A stretch of 64,000 nucleotides of DNA from Pseudomonas sp. NFR16. GTDB taxonomy: Bacteria > Pseudomonadota > Gammaproteobacteria > Pseudomonadales > Pseudomonadaceae. Shown here one piece after another: positions 8,562 through 17,234 of the stretch. A program made the position numbers and the translations under genes. Position 1 is the stretch's first letter, and every line of letters starts with the position of its first letter. The stretch covers positions 434,001 to 498,000 of the forward strand of contig NZ_FNYJ01000001.1 of NCBI RefSeq assembly GCF_900108875.1, given 5' to 3'. The notes beneath the pieces are model-generated. The model worked only from the letters and a program-made list of their open reading frames with translations, did not search any database and was not told the origin of the DNA.

Positions 8562-11447
8562 ATGAATTCTCATGTCTCGACCCCCAACGGGTGCTCGTCA
8601 TTCACTGGCGGGCAAGCGTGTGACCCTGTCAGCGAAGGGGTGGAAGTTGCGCCGTCCATGATTGACGAAAACTCTCTGGAAACACTGTTGCGGACGGCCA
8701 GGCTGGCGGCTCCGGATCTGAGCTGGGCCGCCTATCGTGCCAACCAGCATATGCACCTGCTCGGGCAGGGCGATGCATCGACCGAGTGGCCGGCACACAT
8801 TCCCCGCGAGGGCTTCGATGCATTCTGCCGCGACCATGGCCTGCAACGGTGGGTAACGGGGCACGGCGAGGCGCCGCTGGGCTGGCTGCTGACGCCGGAG
8901 CGCGAAGCGGGCAACCCTCTGCTGGCGCAATTGGCGGGCAAGCTGGGTCTGCGTCTGCAGACCGACGCGCTGGCGCGGGCCCAGGCCACTCAGCGGGTGC
9001 TGTACCAGATCACCTACCTTGCCAGCTCGACCCGTGACCGCTCGGCCTTCCTGCAAGGTGTTCACGAGCAGCTGTCGACCCTGATCGACGCAGAAAACTT
9101 CTACCTGGCGCTGTACGAAAGCCACAGCGGCAAGATCACGTATCCGTACTACATCGACATCACTGACGTCGACGCGCTGGAGGCCGAAACCCACGAGTTT
9201 CTCGATCCGGAACGGCTGTCCATGACCGGTTATGTGCTGACCACCGAACAACCGCTGTTCGTCGATTCTGCCGCCATCGAACGCGCGCAGGCGCAGGACA
9301 AGTTTCATTGCGTCGGGCATCGCCCCGAGTTCTGGATGGGAGCGCCGCTGAAAAACGCATCCGACGACGTGTTTGGCATGCTGGCGATGCAGGTCTATGA
9401 CCTCGAACGGGTCTACAGCGTCGAGGATCAGGAGCTGTTTCTGGTGGTGGCGCGCCACGTCGCAATGGCCCTGGACCGTATTCTGCACCGTGCCCAGCTG
9501 GAAGAGACTGTGGCGCGGCGGACACTGGAATTGTCGCGGCTCAACGATGCGCTGCGCAGCGAGGTGGCCGACCGGGAACGCGCCGAGCACCTGCAAAGTG
9601 CGTTGTTCCAGATCGCGGAGCTGTCCAGTCAGCCGGGCGACATGGCTGATCTGTTCAAGAGCCTGCACGGGATCGTCGGCGAGCTGCTGTTCGCCCTCAA
9701 TTTCTACATCGCGCTGTTCGACGACGCCACGGGCGAGGTGACCTTTCCCTATTATGTCGACGAACGCCTGGTGGTGCGGCCGAATCCGCGCCGCGGCGAA
9801 CGCGGTTTCACCGAGTATGTGATTCGCCAGCGCCGTCCGTGCCTGATCGACAGCGTCGAAGCGCGGCGCCTTGAGACCAATGGCGAAATAACCATTCAGA
9901 ATGAGATCAACCGCTCGTATTCCTGGCTGGGCATCCCGTTGTTCGAGGGCGATGTCGTGCGCGGCGTACTGGCGGTGCAGAGCTATTCGGCCGACGTCAG
10001 CTACTCGCTGCGCGATCAGGAGCTGCTGACCTTCGTATCCCGGCACATCGACACGGCGTTGTCCCGCCGCAGCGCCGCGGAGGCCGTGCATACCGCCAAC
10101 CTGCGGCTGGAGGCGCGGGTTCAGGATCGCACGCGCGAGCTCGATGTTGCCAACGCCAAGCTGCAGCACGAGAACGCCCATGACTCGCTGACCGGGCTGC
10201 CGAATCGCAGCCATCTGCAACAGCGTCTGCAGATTGCCTGGGAGCAGTTCTGCAACAATGACGAAGAACTGGTGGTGATGTTCATTGATCTTGACCGTTT
10301 CAAGATGGTCAACGACAGCCTCGGCCATCATTCGGGTGACCAACTGCTGATCCAGGCGGCCGATCGTCTGCGCAGCTGCATGCGCGAAAGCGACCTGCTG
10401 GCGAGGCTGGGCGGCGACGAGTTCGCGGTCCTGGCGTATTCCGCGCCACCGGACGTCACCGTGGCCATCGCCGAGCGCATCCTGCTGGCCTTCGACGTGC
10501 CGTTCCATATCGACGGCCATGCAGTATTTTCCTCCTGTAGCATCGGCGTGGTCGGCGCCGATCGGCAATTCCATCACGAGCCCGCGGACCTCTTGCGTGA
10601 CGCCGACACGGCCATGTACCGGGTCAAGAATGCCGGGCGCGACAGCTATGCAGTGTTCAACCAGGAAGTGCGCCGCGAAGTGTCCGACCAGATGGAGCAG
10701 GAAACCGCGCTGCGTAACGCGCTCAAGCGCACCGACGAGCTGCTGCCGTATTTCCAGCCGATCGTCGACGTGGCCACCGGCAGGATCCTTGCCCTGGAAG
10801 CGCTGATCCGTTGGCGACAGGCGGACGGCCGGGTGATCGCGCCCGGGCATTTCCTGCCGGCGCTGGAAGGGCTGCGGCTGATCGGCCGGCTGGATTTCTA
10901 CATGCTTCAGCAAGTGGTCGCGATGCTGGCGCAGCCCGATCACGCGCACTGGCCGACCGTTCACGTGAACTGCTCCAGTTACAGCATCAGCCGCCCCGAG
11001 TTCGCCGGCGAGGTGCTGGGCCTGCTCAGTCAGCATGGCGTCGCGCCGTCGCGCATCTGTCTCGAGCTCACCGAAGGTGCGCTGGTGGCTGAGCCAGAGC
11101 TGGCGCGCCAGGCCATGAAGCATCTGGCCGACAACGGCGTATCGGTGGTGCTCGACGATTTCGGCGCAGGCTTCTCGTCACTCAGCTACGTGCATCAGTA
11201 CCATTTCAGCGGCCTGAAGATCGACAAATCCTTCACCCTGGAGTTGACCACCAGCTCTCGCAGCCGGGCGATCGTCCGCGCCATCGTGCGCATGGCTGAA
11301 TCGCTGGGGCTGACCGTGGTCGCCGAAGGCGTCGAAGACGCGGCAACCTTGCAGTTGCTGCGCGAAATGGGCGCCGGGCAGGCACAGGGTTATTACTTCT
11401 CGATGCCGGTGCCGCAGGAGAGACTGGACCTCAGTACGCTGCAATGA
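8562..11447 (+). CDS. Cyclic di-GMP enzyme with GAF-GAF-GGDEF-EAL
   Basis: Soluble dual-domain cyclic di-GMP protein of 961 residues. After an N-terminal region of about 125 residues there are two GAF sensor domains (about 140-295 and 340-500), each ending in a helical linker, then GGDEF (about 530-690) and EAL (about 710-960). The cyclase loop is GGDEF near residue 616 with an RESD inhibitory site five residues before. The phosphodiesterase side keeps EALIRW, ELTEGAL, DDFGAGFSSL, KIDKSF, AEGVED and QGYYFSMP. So neither half is visibly inactive. The frame extends to an ATG at 8523, but GGAG five bases before 8562 marks the better start. No membrane segment or signal peptide. Confidence 0.88.
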   Translation: MNSHVSTPNGCSSFTGGQACDPVSEGVEVAPSMIDENSLETLLRTARLAAPDLSWAAYRANQHMHLLGQGDASTEWPAHIPREGFDAFCRDHGLQRWVTGHGEAPLGWLLTPEREAGNPLLAQLAGKLGLRLQTDALARAQATQRVLYQITYLASSTRDRSAFLQGVHEQLSTLIDAENFYLALYESHSGKITYPYYIDITDVDALEAETHEFLDPERLSMTGYVLTTEQPLFVDSAAIERAQAQDKFHCVGHRPEFWMGAPLKNASDDVFGMLAMQVYDLERVYSVEDQELFLVVARHVAMALDRILHRAQLEETVARRTLELSRLNDALRSEVADRERAEHLQSALFQIAELSSQPGDMADLFKSLHGIVGELLFALNFYIALFDDATGEVTFPYYVDERLVVRPNPRRGERGFTEYVIRQRRPCLIDSVEARRLETNGEITIQNEINRSYSWLGIPLFEGDVVRGVLAVQSYSADVSYSLRDQELLTFVSRHIDTALSRRSAAEAVHTANLRLEARVQDRTRELDVANAKLQHENAHDSLTGLPNRSHLQQRLQIAWEQFCNNDEELVVMFIDLDRFKMVNDSLGHHSGDQLLIQAADRLRSCMRESDLLARLGGDEFAVLAYSAPPDVTVAIAERILLAFDVPFHIDGHAVFSSCSIGVVGADRQFHHEPADLLRDADTAMYRVKNAGRDSYAVFNQEVRREVSDQMEQETALRNALKRTDELLPYFQPIVDVATGRILALEALIRWRQADGRVIAPGHFLPALEGLRLIGRLDFYMLQQVVAMLAQPDHAHWPTVHVNCSSYSISRPEFAGEVLGLLSQHGVAPSRICLELTEGALVAEPELARQAMKHLADNGVSVVLDDFGAGFSSLSYVHQYHFSGLKIDKSFTLELTTSSRSRAIVRAIVRMAESLGLTVVAEGVEDAATLQLLREMGAGQAQGYYFSMPVPQERLDLSTLQ

Positions 11448-11669
11448 CACCCGCTGTCCGGTCCGTATGGGTGAGGGCGGCGAGCTGACTTGCGCATGCA
11501 CTGACATCGCGCTGCCGTTCGCTTGGCAAGTCTGGAGGCGGCCTACTCGGAACTCCGCTGTGTCGCCCGGACGCCGTTCGGGCTGATGGGCGAAGCGCGT
11601 GAAGAGCCGGCGGGCGGCCTCAGGGCTGGACGCTTTCCAGTCCTGTACACCCTTGTTAGACTCCCGACC

Positions 11670-12035
11670 ATGTCAGATTCCAACGCTCAAAAACCCGATG
11701 CACCGGCCATGCCGACCTTCGCTTTCTGCCCGGTCATCGCCGCGCTCGAAGTGATCGGCGAGCGCTGGGTCATTCTCATCCTGCGCGATCTGCTGCGTAA
11801 CCCCACACGGCGTTTTCAGGACCTGCAGGATTCGCTCAAGGGCTGCGCGCCCAGCACATTGTCCACTCGGCTGAAATCACTGGAAGCTCACGGTCTGATC
11901 GAGCGGCGCCAGTATGAGCAGCATCCGCCGCGCCTGGAATACCTGCTGACCGCCAAGGGCCGCGAGGTCGGTCCGGTGGTGGCATCACTGCGCGACTGGG
12001 GCCTGCGATTGCAGGCCCTCGATCCACCCCAGTGA
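11670..12035 (+). CDS. HxlR-family transcriptional regulator
   Basis: Small winged-helix DNA-binding protein of 121 residues. The family signature is clear: FCPVIAALEVIGERWVILILRDLL with the N-terminal Cys that in some HxlR proteins senses redox or aldehydes, followed by RRFQDLQDSLKGCAPSTLSTRLKSLEAHGLIERR (recognition helix and wing) and a C-terminal dimer helix. HxlR proteins usually regulate a nearby or divergent gene; the neighbours here are the GGDEF-EAL gene upstream and an exported hydrolase 162 bp downstream, so the target is not obvious. The start is the ATG of MSDSNAQKP, because the longer frame upstream has no ribosome site or family similarity. Confidence 0.88.
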   Translation: MSDSNAQKPDAPAMPTFAFCPVIAALEVIGERWVILILRDLLRNPTRRFQDLQDSLKGCAPSTLSTRLKSLEAHGLIERRQYEQHPPRLEYLLTAKGREVGPVVASLRDWGLRLQALDPPQ

Positions 12036-12197
12036 CGGTCCGGGCTGATCCGAGCCTGGCACGCCGCGACATTCGTCTGCTCTTGCGCTGCCCGCACAAA
12101 GACCGGCTACGCTGATTTTGCAGCGCGACGGCATGTTCTCTGAAACATGGTTTTCCTCGACGGCTGAAATGGAGTTCTATCTTCTCGGGGGAAGACC

Positions 12198-13226
12198 ATG
12201 CAAGGGTGTCGCTCTGTACGCCAGGCGCTGTGCGCGCTGTCGACGATGATGTGTGTCTGTGTCGCCACCGCGGCCGAGCAACAGCTGACCAGTATCGGGT
12301 CGTTGACGATGGTCGGCGGCAAGATCAAGCAATGCTCGCTGGGCTATCGAACCTACGGCACGCTGGCCGCCGATCAGAGTAACGTGGTGCTGGTCCCAAC
12401 CTGGCTGACCGGGCGTACCGCCGACCAGATCGACATGATCGGCCCGGGCAAGCTGGTCGACACTGACCGCTGGTATGTCATCGCCCTGGATGCGGTGGGC
12501 AACGGTGTGTCGTGCTCGCCCTCCAACAGCAAAAGCAATCCGCGCCTGAAGTTTCCTCAGTTTGGCATCCGGGACATGGTCAAGGCCCAGCATCGTCTGC
12601 TCGCGCTGAACCTTGGGATCGACCACGCCCACGCCATCGTCGGCATTTCCATGGGCGGCATGCAGGCGCTGCAGTGGGCTGTGATGTACCCCGATTTCGC
12701 CAGCAACATCGTCACCATCGTTGCCACGCCGCAACCCACCGCCAGTGATCTTCGCGCCTGGAATGCCGAGATCGCGGCCATCGAGGGCACGCCTGGCTGG
12801 AATGGCGGCGACTACGTGCCGGGCACGCCCTTCAGGCGCCTGACGGCCCTGCACACCGAGTCCTTGTGGACGCCGGAACACGTCGCGGCCAAGGCGGTGG
12901 CGAGCAAACGACCCAGTGCCGACACGCTCCACGGCACGCAGACCAGCCAGAGCTTCAGCGCGGTTGACTGGTACCGGCAATTGCAGGCCATGACGTCTTT
13001 CGGGTTGGCCCGCGACGGCGACATGGCGGCGTTGGCCGGGAAGATCAAGGCGCGCCTGTTGATCGTGACGTCCGAGCAGGATCGTCTGGTCGATCCCGCG
13101 CCTTCCAAGGCATTGGCGGCACAGACGCGGGCGAAGCTGCTGGTGCTGGACAACGACTGCGGGCACATGGCACCGGCCTGTGAGCCGGGCAAGGTCGATC
13201 GCGCGCTCAAGGCCTTTCTCAAGTGA
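12198..13226 (+). CDS. Exported alpha/beta hydrolase, MetX-like fold
   Basis: 342-residue protein of the alpha/beta hydrolase superfamily, most like homoserine O-acetyltransferase (MetX) relatives. An N-terminal signal peptide (about 26 residues, ending ATAA) predicts export. The nucleophile elbow is GISMGG with Ser151. A late Asp (SEQDRLVDP) and His (NDCGHMAP) complete a likely triad. Segments such as CSLGYRTYGTL, GPGKLVDTDRWYVIALDAVGNG and FPQFGIRDMVKAQH are MetX-like. True MetX is cytoplasmic, so this is probably not a methionine enzyme but an exported esterase or acyltransferase of unknown substrate. GGGGGAAGACC before the ATG supports the start. Confidence 0.82.
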   Translation: MQGCRSVRQALCALSTMMCVCVATAAEQQLTSIGSLTMVGGKIKQCSLGYRTYGTLAADQSNVVLVPTWLTGRTADQIDMIGPGKLVDTDRWYVIALDAVGNGVSCSPSNSKSNPRLKFPQFGIRDMVKAQHRLLALNLGIDHAHAIVGISMGGMQALQWAVMYPDFASNIVTIVATPQPTASDLRAWNAEIAAIEGTPGWNGGDYVPGTPFRRLTALHTESLWTPEHVAAKAVASKRPSADTLHGTQTSQSFSAVDWYRQLQAMTSFGLARDGDMAALAGKIKARLLIVTSEQDRLVDPAPSKALAAQTRAKLLVLDNDCGHMAPACEPGKVDRALKAFLK

Positions 13227-13436
13227 CGACGCCCGGCAGGTGAGCGGCAACGCCTTGCGCCGGGCGGCCATTACCTGCCGCTGTTGGGCAAGTGGGCGCT
13301 GCTGCGATCGGCCGGTCCGCTTCCCGCGCCGCGCTGCAGCCCTTGTCGCGCATATGTTCCAGAGGATGTAACAGAATGTGGCATCCGTTTTGCTGTCACT
13401 CCGTTTGCATCGACAACCTGGATAAGGAGGTGAAAG

Positions 13437-14054
13437 ATGATTATCGGTAACAGTGCCATCCAGCACTTCGTGTCGAAGGTCGTGGCTCACACGCACCTGG
13501 ACCCGACGGACAAGGATGCGTACAACACGGCAGTGGCCGGCGCCTCATCCGCCCCGGTCGCGGCGATCGCGGGCAGCACGGACAGCGCGACTCAGGGCAG
13601 TGCCGACGACAAGCAGGGCTACGACGAGTCTTTCGCCAAAATGATGGTGAACCTCAAGGCAGCGCTGGCCAACACCACCGCCTCGGTGTTGGACGACGAT
13701 AAAGCGGCTGCGGCCGCGGCATTTTCATCCAGCACTGACAAGCAGGTCGCGGCGTCGGACAGTGTCGTGAAAACCGTCTCCGACGGCATTGCCGCCAGCG
13801 ACAGCGCAGCGGGTGCATCGAGCGTGGGTTCGGCCAAGGATCAGTTCCTGGCCTACATGAACCAGACCGATGCCGAAAAGGTGCGTCAGCAGCTGACCGG
13901 CGTGAGCAAGGAAGAGTACGACAACATGACGCCGGAGCAGCAGGCGGCGGTGGACAAGAAAGTTGCCGAGCTGCAAAAGCAGAAGCAGGAGCAGCAGATC
14001 GCCGAATCTGAAGTGAAAACCAGGATTGCGATGGCCAAGGCCGAAATGGCCTGA
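13437..14054 (+). CDS. Ala/Ser-rich hypothetical protein, possibly exported without a signal peptide
   Basis: I do not recognise this 205-residue protein. It has a near-ideal ribosome site (AAGGAGGTGAAAG just before the ATG) and a strong terminator after it, so it is very likely a real, well-translated single gene. It is almost free of proline, has one short hydrophobic patch, lacks a Sec or Tat signal and lacks cysteine. The middle (residues 30-125) is low-complexity Ala/Ser/Asp. The end (about 128-205) is predicted helical and charged, with EEYDNMTPEQQAAVDKKVAE and a run of Gln/Lys/Glu. The first twelve residues contain no acidic residue. No Hrp box or other marked promoter was found. Function unknown. 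Confidence 0.75.
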   Translation: MIIGNSAIQHFVSKVVAHTHLDPTDKDAYNTAVAGASSAPVAAIAGSTDSATQGSADDKQGYDESFAKMMVNLKAALANTTASVLDDDKAAAAAAFSSSTDKQVAASDSVVKTVSDGIAASDSAAGASSVGSAKDQFLAYMNQTDAEKVRQQLTGVSKEEYDNMTPEQQAAVDKKVAELQKQKQEQQIAESEVKTRIAMAKAEMA

Positions 14055-14092
14055 GGCGCTGTGCGTCAGTGGAAGTGCTGGGTAAAAGAACA

Positions 14093-14127
14093 AGGGGCAG
14101 CGGTGTAGACCGGCTGCCCCTTTTTTT
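14093..14127 (+). terminator. Rho-independent terminator after the Ala/Ser-rich gene
   Basis: AGGGGCAGC pairs with GCTGCCCCT, extended by GGT/ACC with a one-base bulge, and a run of seven T follows directly. It lies 39 bp past the stop codon of the gene at 13437. Confidence 0.9.
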
Positions 14128-14209
14128 GTCTGAACGCCGTGTACCGGTAAGGCCGCGGTGCCGGAAAGTAGGATTTATCCGGGAATGCGATGTAGTCGGG
14201 GAATGCGTC

Positions 14210-14742
14210 GTAGGACCGGCTTCAGCCGGGAAAAGGGCGGTGTGGTCACCCTCGATTTTGCGGTGTGGTCACCCTCGATTTTGCGGCGTGACGCCCGACG
14301 CGTTCCCGGCTAAAGCCGGTCCTACGGTTTGAACGCGGTCCGCCCAGGAGATACGGTGTGTCCGGAGCGCGCGGTGTACCACGGGAAACGGCGGCGCACC
14401 CGGCAAATGCGAAGTGCTGGGGAATGCGTCGTAGGACCGGCTTTAGCCGGGAAGGGGCGGTGTGGTCACCCTCAATTTTGCGGTGTGACCACCCGCTATT
14501 CTGCGGTGTGACGCCCGACGCGCTCCCGGCTGAAGCCGGTCCTACGGTTTTAACGCGGTGCGCCAGGAGATACGGTGTGTCCGGAGAGCGCGGTGTACCA
14601 CGGGAAACGGCGGCGCACCCGGCAAATGCGAAGTGCTGGGGAATGCGTCGTAGGACCGGCTTTAGCCGGGAAGAGGGCGGTGTGGTCACCCTCGATTCTG
14701 CGGCGTGACGCCCGATGCTTTCCTGGCTGAAGCCGGTCCTAC
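14210..14742. repeat. Tandem array of three ~220-bp units, each with a REPIN
   Basis: Three REP doublets lie at 14210-14325, 14431-14545 and 14650-14742. Each begins with GTAGGACCGGCTTYAGCCGGG and ends with its inverted copy, apart from small changes in the last. The loops repeat TGTGGTCACCCTCGATTTTGCGG one to two times. The ~105-bp spacers between doublets are also nearly identical, so whole 220-bp units were duplicated (periods 221 and 219). Short open frames across the array are by-products of the repeat. Together with flanks this explains the gene-free stretch 14128-14775, on the 3' side of mtlZ. Confidence 0.9.
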
Positions 14743-14775
14743 GGTTTTAACGCGATGAAGGAGATCAGCAGCGCG

Positions 14776-15714
14776 CTACTGTACCTGATGCCGGTACGGC
14801 AGATCCGGGCCCACGCGGGTGCAGGTCACGGCCGCAGCGGCGACGGCGAAGTTGAGCATTGCGGTCAGCGTTTCGCGATCCAGCGACGGCAGGCTTGCCG
14901 GGGTGTCGAGTCCGCGCTCGGTCAGGAAGGTGATCAGCGCGGCCTGAAACGTGTCGCCCGCACCGACGGTGTCGGCTGTCTTCACGTCGCGGGCGGGGAC
15001 CGACCAGTCGCCCTGTTCGCGCGTGAAGATGCTGGCACCCTCACGCCCCCGGGTCATGATCACCAGCTGGCAGTTGTGCTGCAGCCAGCCTTTGGCGATG
15101 TCCTGGGCGGGGACATCCGGATATAGCAACTCCAGATCTTCATCGCTGACCTTGATGATGTGGGCGTGCTCGGCGAATTTCGCCACCTGGCTGCGCCACA
15201 GCTCAATGCTTGGCGCAGGGTTCAGGCGCACGTTGGGGTCGAAGGTGATCAGGCGCTGGCCGCTTTCACGTTGCACCAGCGTCAGCAAGGCATCGGCCAC
15301 CGGCTGCACCACCAGCGAGAACGAACCGACGTGCAGGCCGCGCACGTTGTCGTCCAGCGTCGGCAGTTGCTCCACGGTCAACAAGCGGTCGGCGCAACCT
15401 TCGCCACGAAAGTTGTACTGCGGCGAGCCGTCGGCGCCGACCGCGACCATCGACAGCGTGGTGGGGGCGTCGAAATGCAGCAGGAAATCGTTGCGGACAC
15501 CTTCGGCTTCCAGTACGGCCGCCAGGCGCTTGCCAAGGAAGTCGGTGGAAATCCCGGCAAAGAAACCGGCCTCCACACCGAGCCTGCGCAGGCCTACTGC
15601 AACGTTGAACGGTGAGCCTCCGGCGATGGCCTGATAGCCGATTTTATTGAGTTGCGCGCTCGTGTCCGGTTGACTGAAAAAGTCGAACAATGCTTCGCCA
15701 CAGACCAGGTACAT
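14776..15714 (-). CDS. mtlZ: Fructokinase of the mannitol operon
   Basis: PfkB-family sugar kinase of 312 residues that should phosphorylate the fructose produced by mannitol dehydrogenase. Seen are the N-terminal MYLVCGEALFDFF strand, the GGSPFNVAVGLRRLG substrate-binding motif, and the C-terminal PfkB signature DTVGAGDTFQAAL with the catalytic Asp. It is the last gene of the mtl operon, 30 bp after mtlY, and is followed by the REPIN array, which may act as the operon's 3' barrier. Confidence 0.93.
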   Translation of the reverse strand: MYLVCGEALFDFFSQPDTSAQLNKIGYQAIAGGSPFNVAVGLRRLGVEAGFFAGISTDFLGKRLAAVLEAEGVRNDFLLHFDAPTTLSMVAVGADGSPQYNFRGEGCADRLLTVEQLPTLDDNVRGLHVGSFSLVVQPVADALLTLVQRESGQRLITFDPNVRLNPAPSIELWRSQVAKFAEHAHIIKVSDEDLELLYPDVPAQDIAKGWLQHNCQLVIMTRGREGASIFTREQGDWSVPARDVKTADTVGAGDTFQAALITFLTERGLDTPASLPSLDRETLTAMLNFAVAAAAVTCTRVGPDLPYRHQVQ

Positions 15715-15744
15715 AGTTGCTCCGTTAGGGCAGACGCCTGTGCG

Positions 15745-17226
15745 TCAGAGGCCCTGCAATTGATTGCGATAATGCTGATACACCGCCTGGTACGCCGCCA
15801 CGTGTTCAGCCACGGGCCGGGTTTCGCTGGCCGGGTCGAGGCTGACGCAGCGTTCGCACAGTGCCTGTAACGACTCGTCAGCGCCATCGGTCTGCGAGCG
15901 GCACCAGGCGGCCTGAATGGCGGCGCCCAGCGCGGCGGCCTCGCTGCCGGTGGTGCAGACGACCGGGGTGTCCATGATATCAGCGACAATCTGCCGCCAG
16001 ATTGCGCTCTTGGCGCCACCGCCGATCAGGCGGATGTTCGCGCTCTGGATGCCGCTGTCACGCAGCAGGTCCAGGCCGTAACGCAGGCCGAACGTCGTGC
16101 CTTCGACCACGGCGCGGCACAGGTTGGCCTGATTGAGATTGGTGCTGTCCAGCCCGACGATGCTGCCGGTGGCGTGGGGCAGGGCAGGCACGCGTTCGCC
16201 ATTGAGGAACGGCAGCATCAGCACGCCCTGCGCACCGATCGGTGCCGACGCGACGGCGGCGTTGAAGGCGCCGATGTCCAGGGTGAACAGCTCGCGGACC
16301 GCGCTGGTCGCGTTGGTCAGGTTCATCGTGCAGATCAACGGCAACCAGCCGCCGGACGAGGAACAGAAGGTTGCCACCGATGGCTGCTCGCTGACATTGC
16401 CTGCGTCGGCATAGGCGTAAACCGTTCCCGACGACCCCAGGCTCATGGTGATCAGGCCGGGCGCGATGTTGCCGGTGCCGATGGCCCCCATCATGTTGTC
16501 GCCGCCGCCGCTCGAAACCAGCGCCTCGGGATTGAGCCCGAGTCGCTCGGCAATCGCCGGCAGGATCCTGCCGACCGGCTGGTGGGACTCGATCAGCTCT
16601 GGCAGTGCGTTGACCAAGCGGCCGCTGGGGTCAATGTGCTGCAGGATGTCGGTGTCCCACTGACGGGTGCGGACGTTGAAATAGCCGGTGCCCGACGCGT
16701 CGCCGTATTCACTGGCACAACGGCCCGTGAGCCAGTAATTGAGAAAGTCGTGGGGCAGCAGAATCTTGTCGATGCGCGCAAACAGCTCGGGAAACTGCTC
16801 TTTGGTCCACAGCAGTTTGGACACGGTGTAGCCGGGCGCGATGGCGATGCCCAGACGTTCAAGCGAGCCCGCTTCGCCGCCGAGGTAGTCGAGCAGCCGG
16901 TCGTTCTCCGGCGCCGATTCAGTGTCGCACCACAATTTTGCCGGGCGCAGCACCTGGCCCCGTTCGTCGATCATCACCAGGCCGTGCTGCTGCCCGGAGA
17001 CCCCGATGCCTTTGATCTCGGCACCGGAAATGCCGGCCTGCTTCAACGCCGCCGCCGTGGCCTGCTCGAACGCGTCGAGCCACTCCTGCACTTCCTGCTC
17101 GCGGCGCCCGTTGGCACCGCTGATCATGTGATGAGCGCCCGAGCCTTCGCCCAGAACCTTGCCGCTGCTGGCATCAAGGACAATCGCCTTGGTGCCTTGG
17201 GTGCCGCAATCGATGCCGAGAAACAT
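15745..17226 (-). CDS. mtlY: Xylulokinase of the mannitol/arabitol operon
   Basis: FGGY-family kinase of 493 residues. The first ATP/sugar motif is GIDCGTQGTKAIVLD; GVSGQQHGLV, the FGGY-type LLPHDFLNYWLTG and VSSGGGDNMMGAIGTG follow, and the second family block IRLIGGGAKSAIWRQIVAD is near the C-terminus. Its job is to phosphorylate D-xylulose made from D-arabitol by the same polyol dehydrogenase that makes fructose from mannitol. It begins 8 bp after the mtlD stop, so translation is probably coupled. Confidence 0.93.
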   Translation of the reverse strand: MFLGIDCGTQGTKAIVLDASSGKVLGEGSGAHHMISGANGRREQEVQEWLDAFEQATAAALKQAGISGAEIKGIGVSGQQHGLVMIDERGQVLRPAKLWCDTESAPENDRLLDYLGGEAGSLERLGIAIAPGYTVSKLLWTKEQFPELFARIDKILLPHDFLNYWLTGRCASEYGDASGTGYFNVRTRQWDTDILQHIDPSGRLVNALPELIESHQPVGRILPAIAERLGLNPEALVSSGGGDNMMGAIGTGNIAPGLITMSLGSSGTVYAYADAGNVSEQPSVATFCSSSGGWLPLICTMNLTNATSAVRELFTLDIGAFNAAVASAPIGAQGVLMLPFLNGERVPALPHATGSIVGLDSTNLNQANLCRAVVEGTTFGLRYGLDLLRDSGIQSANIRLIGGGAKSAIWRQIVADIMDTPVVCTTGSEAAALGAAIQAAWCRSQTDGADESLQALCERCVSLDPASETRPVAEHVAAYQAVYQHYRNQLQGL

Positions 17227-17234
17227 GTGTCACC

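Noticed and set aside
13227..13436. Hrp box before the Ala/Ser-rich gene
   Set aside because: Neither GGAACC nor CCACNNA at the right spacing was found, so type III expression control is not supported.
12177..13496. 439-codon open frame on the minus strand
   Set aside because: Mirror of the MetX-like hydrolase gene, which has a signal peptide, catalytic motifs and a ribosome site; this frame has none.
14210..14742. Regular repeats that could be a CRISPR array or small genes
   Set aside because: The period is about 220 bp, spacers are identical rather than unique, repeats are REP hairpins, and no cas genes are present. Open frames across it only follow the repeat.
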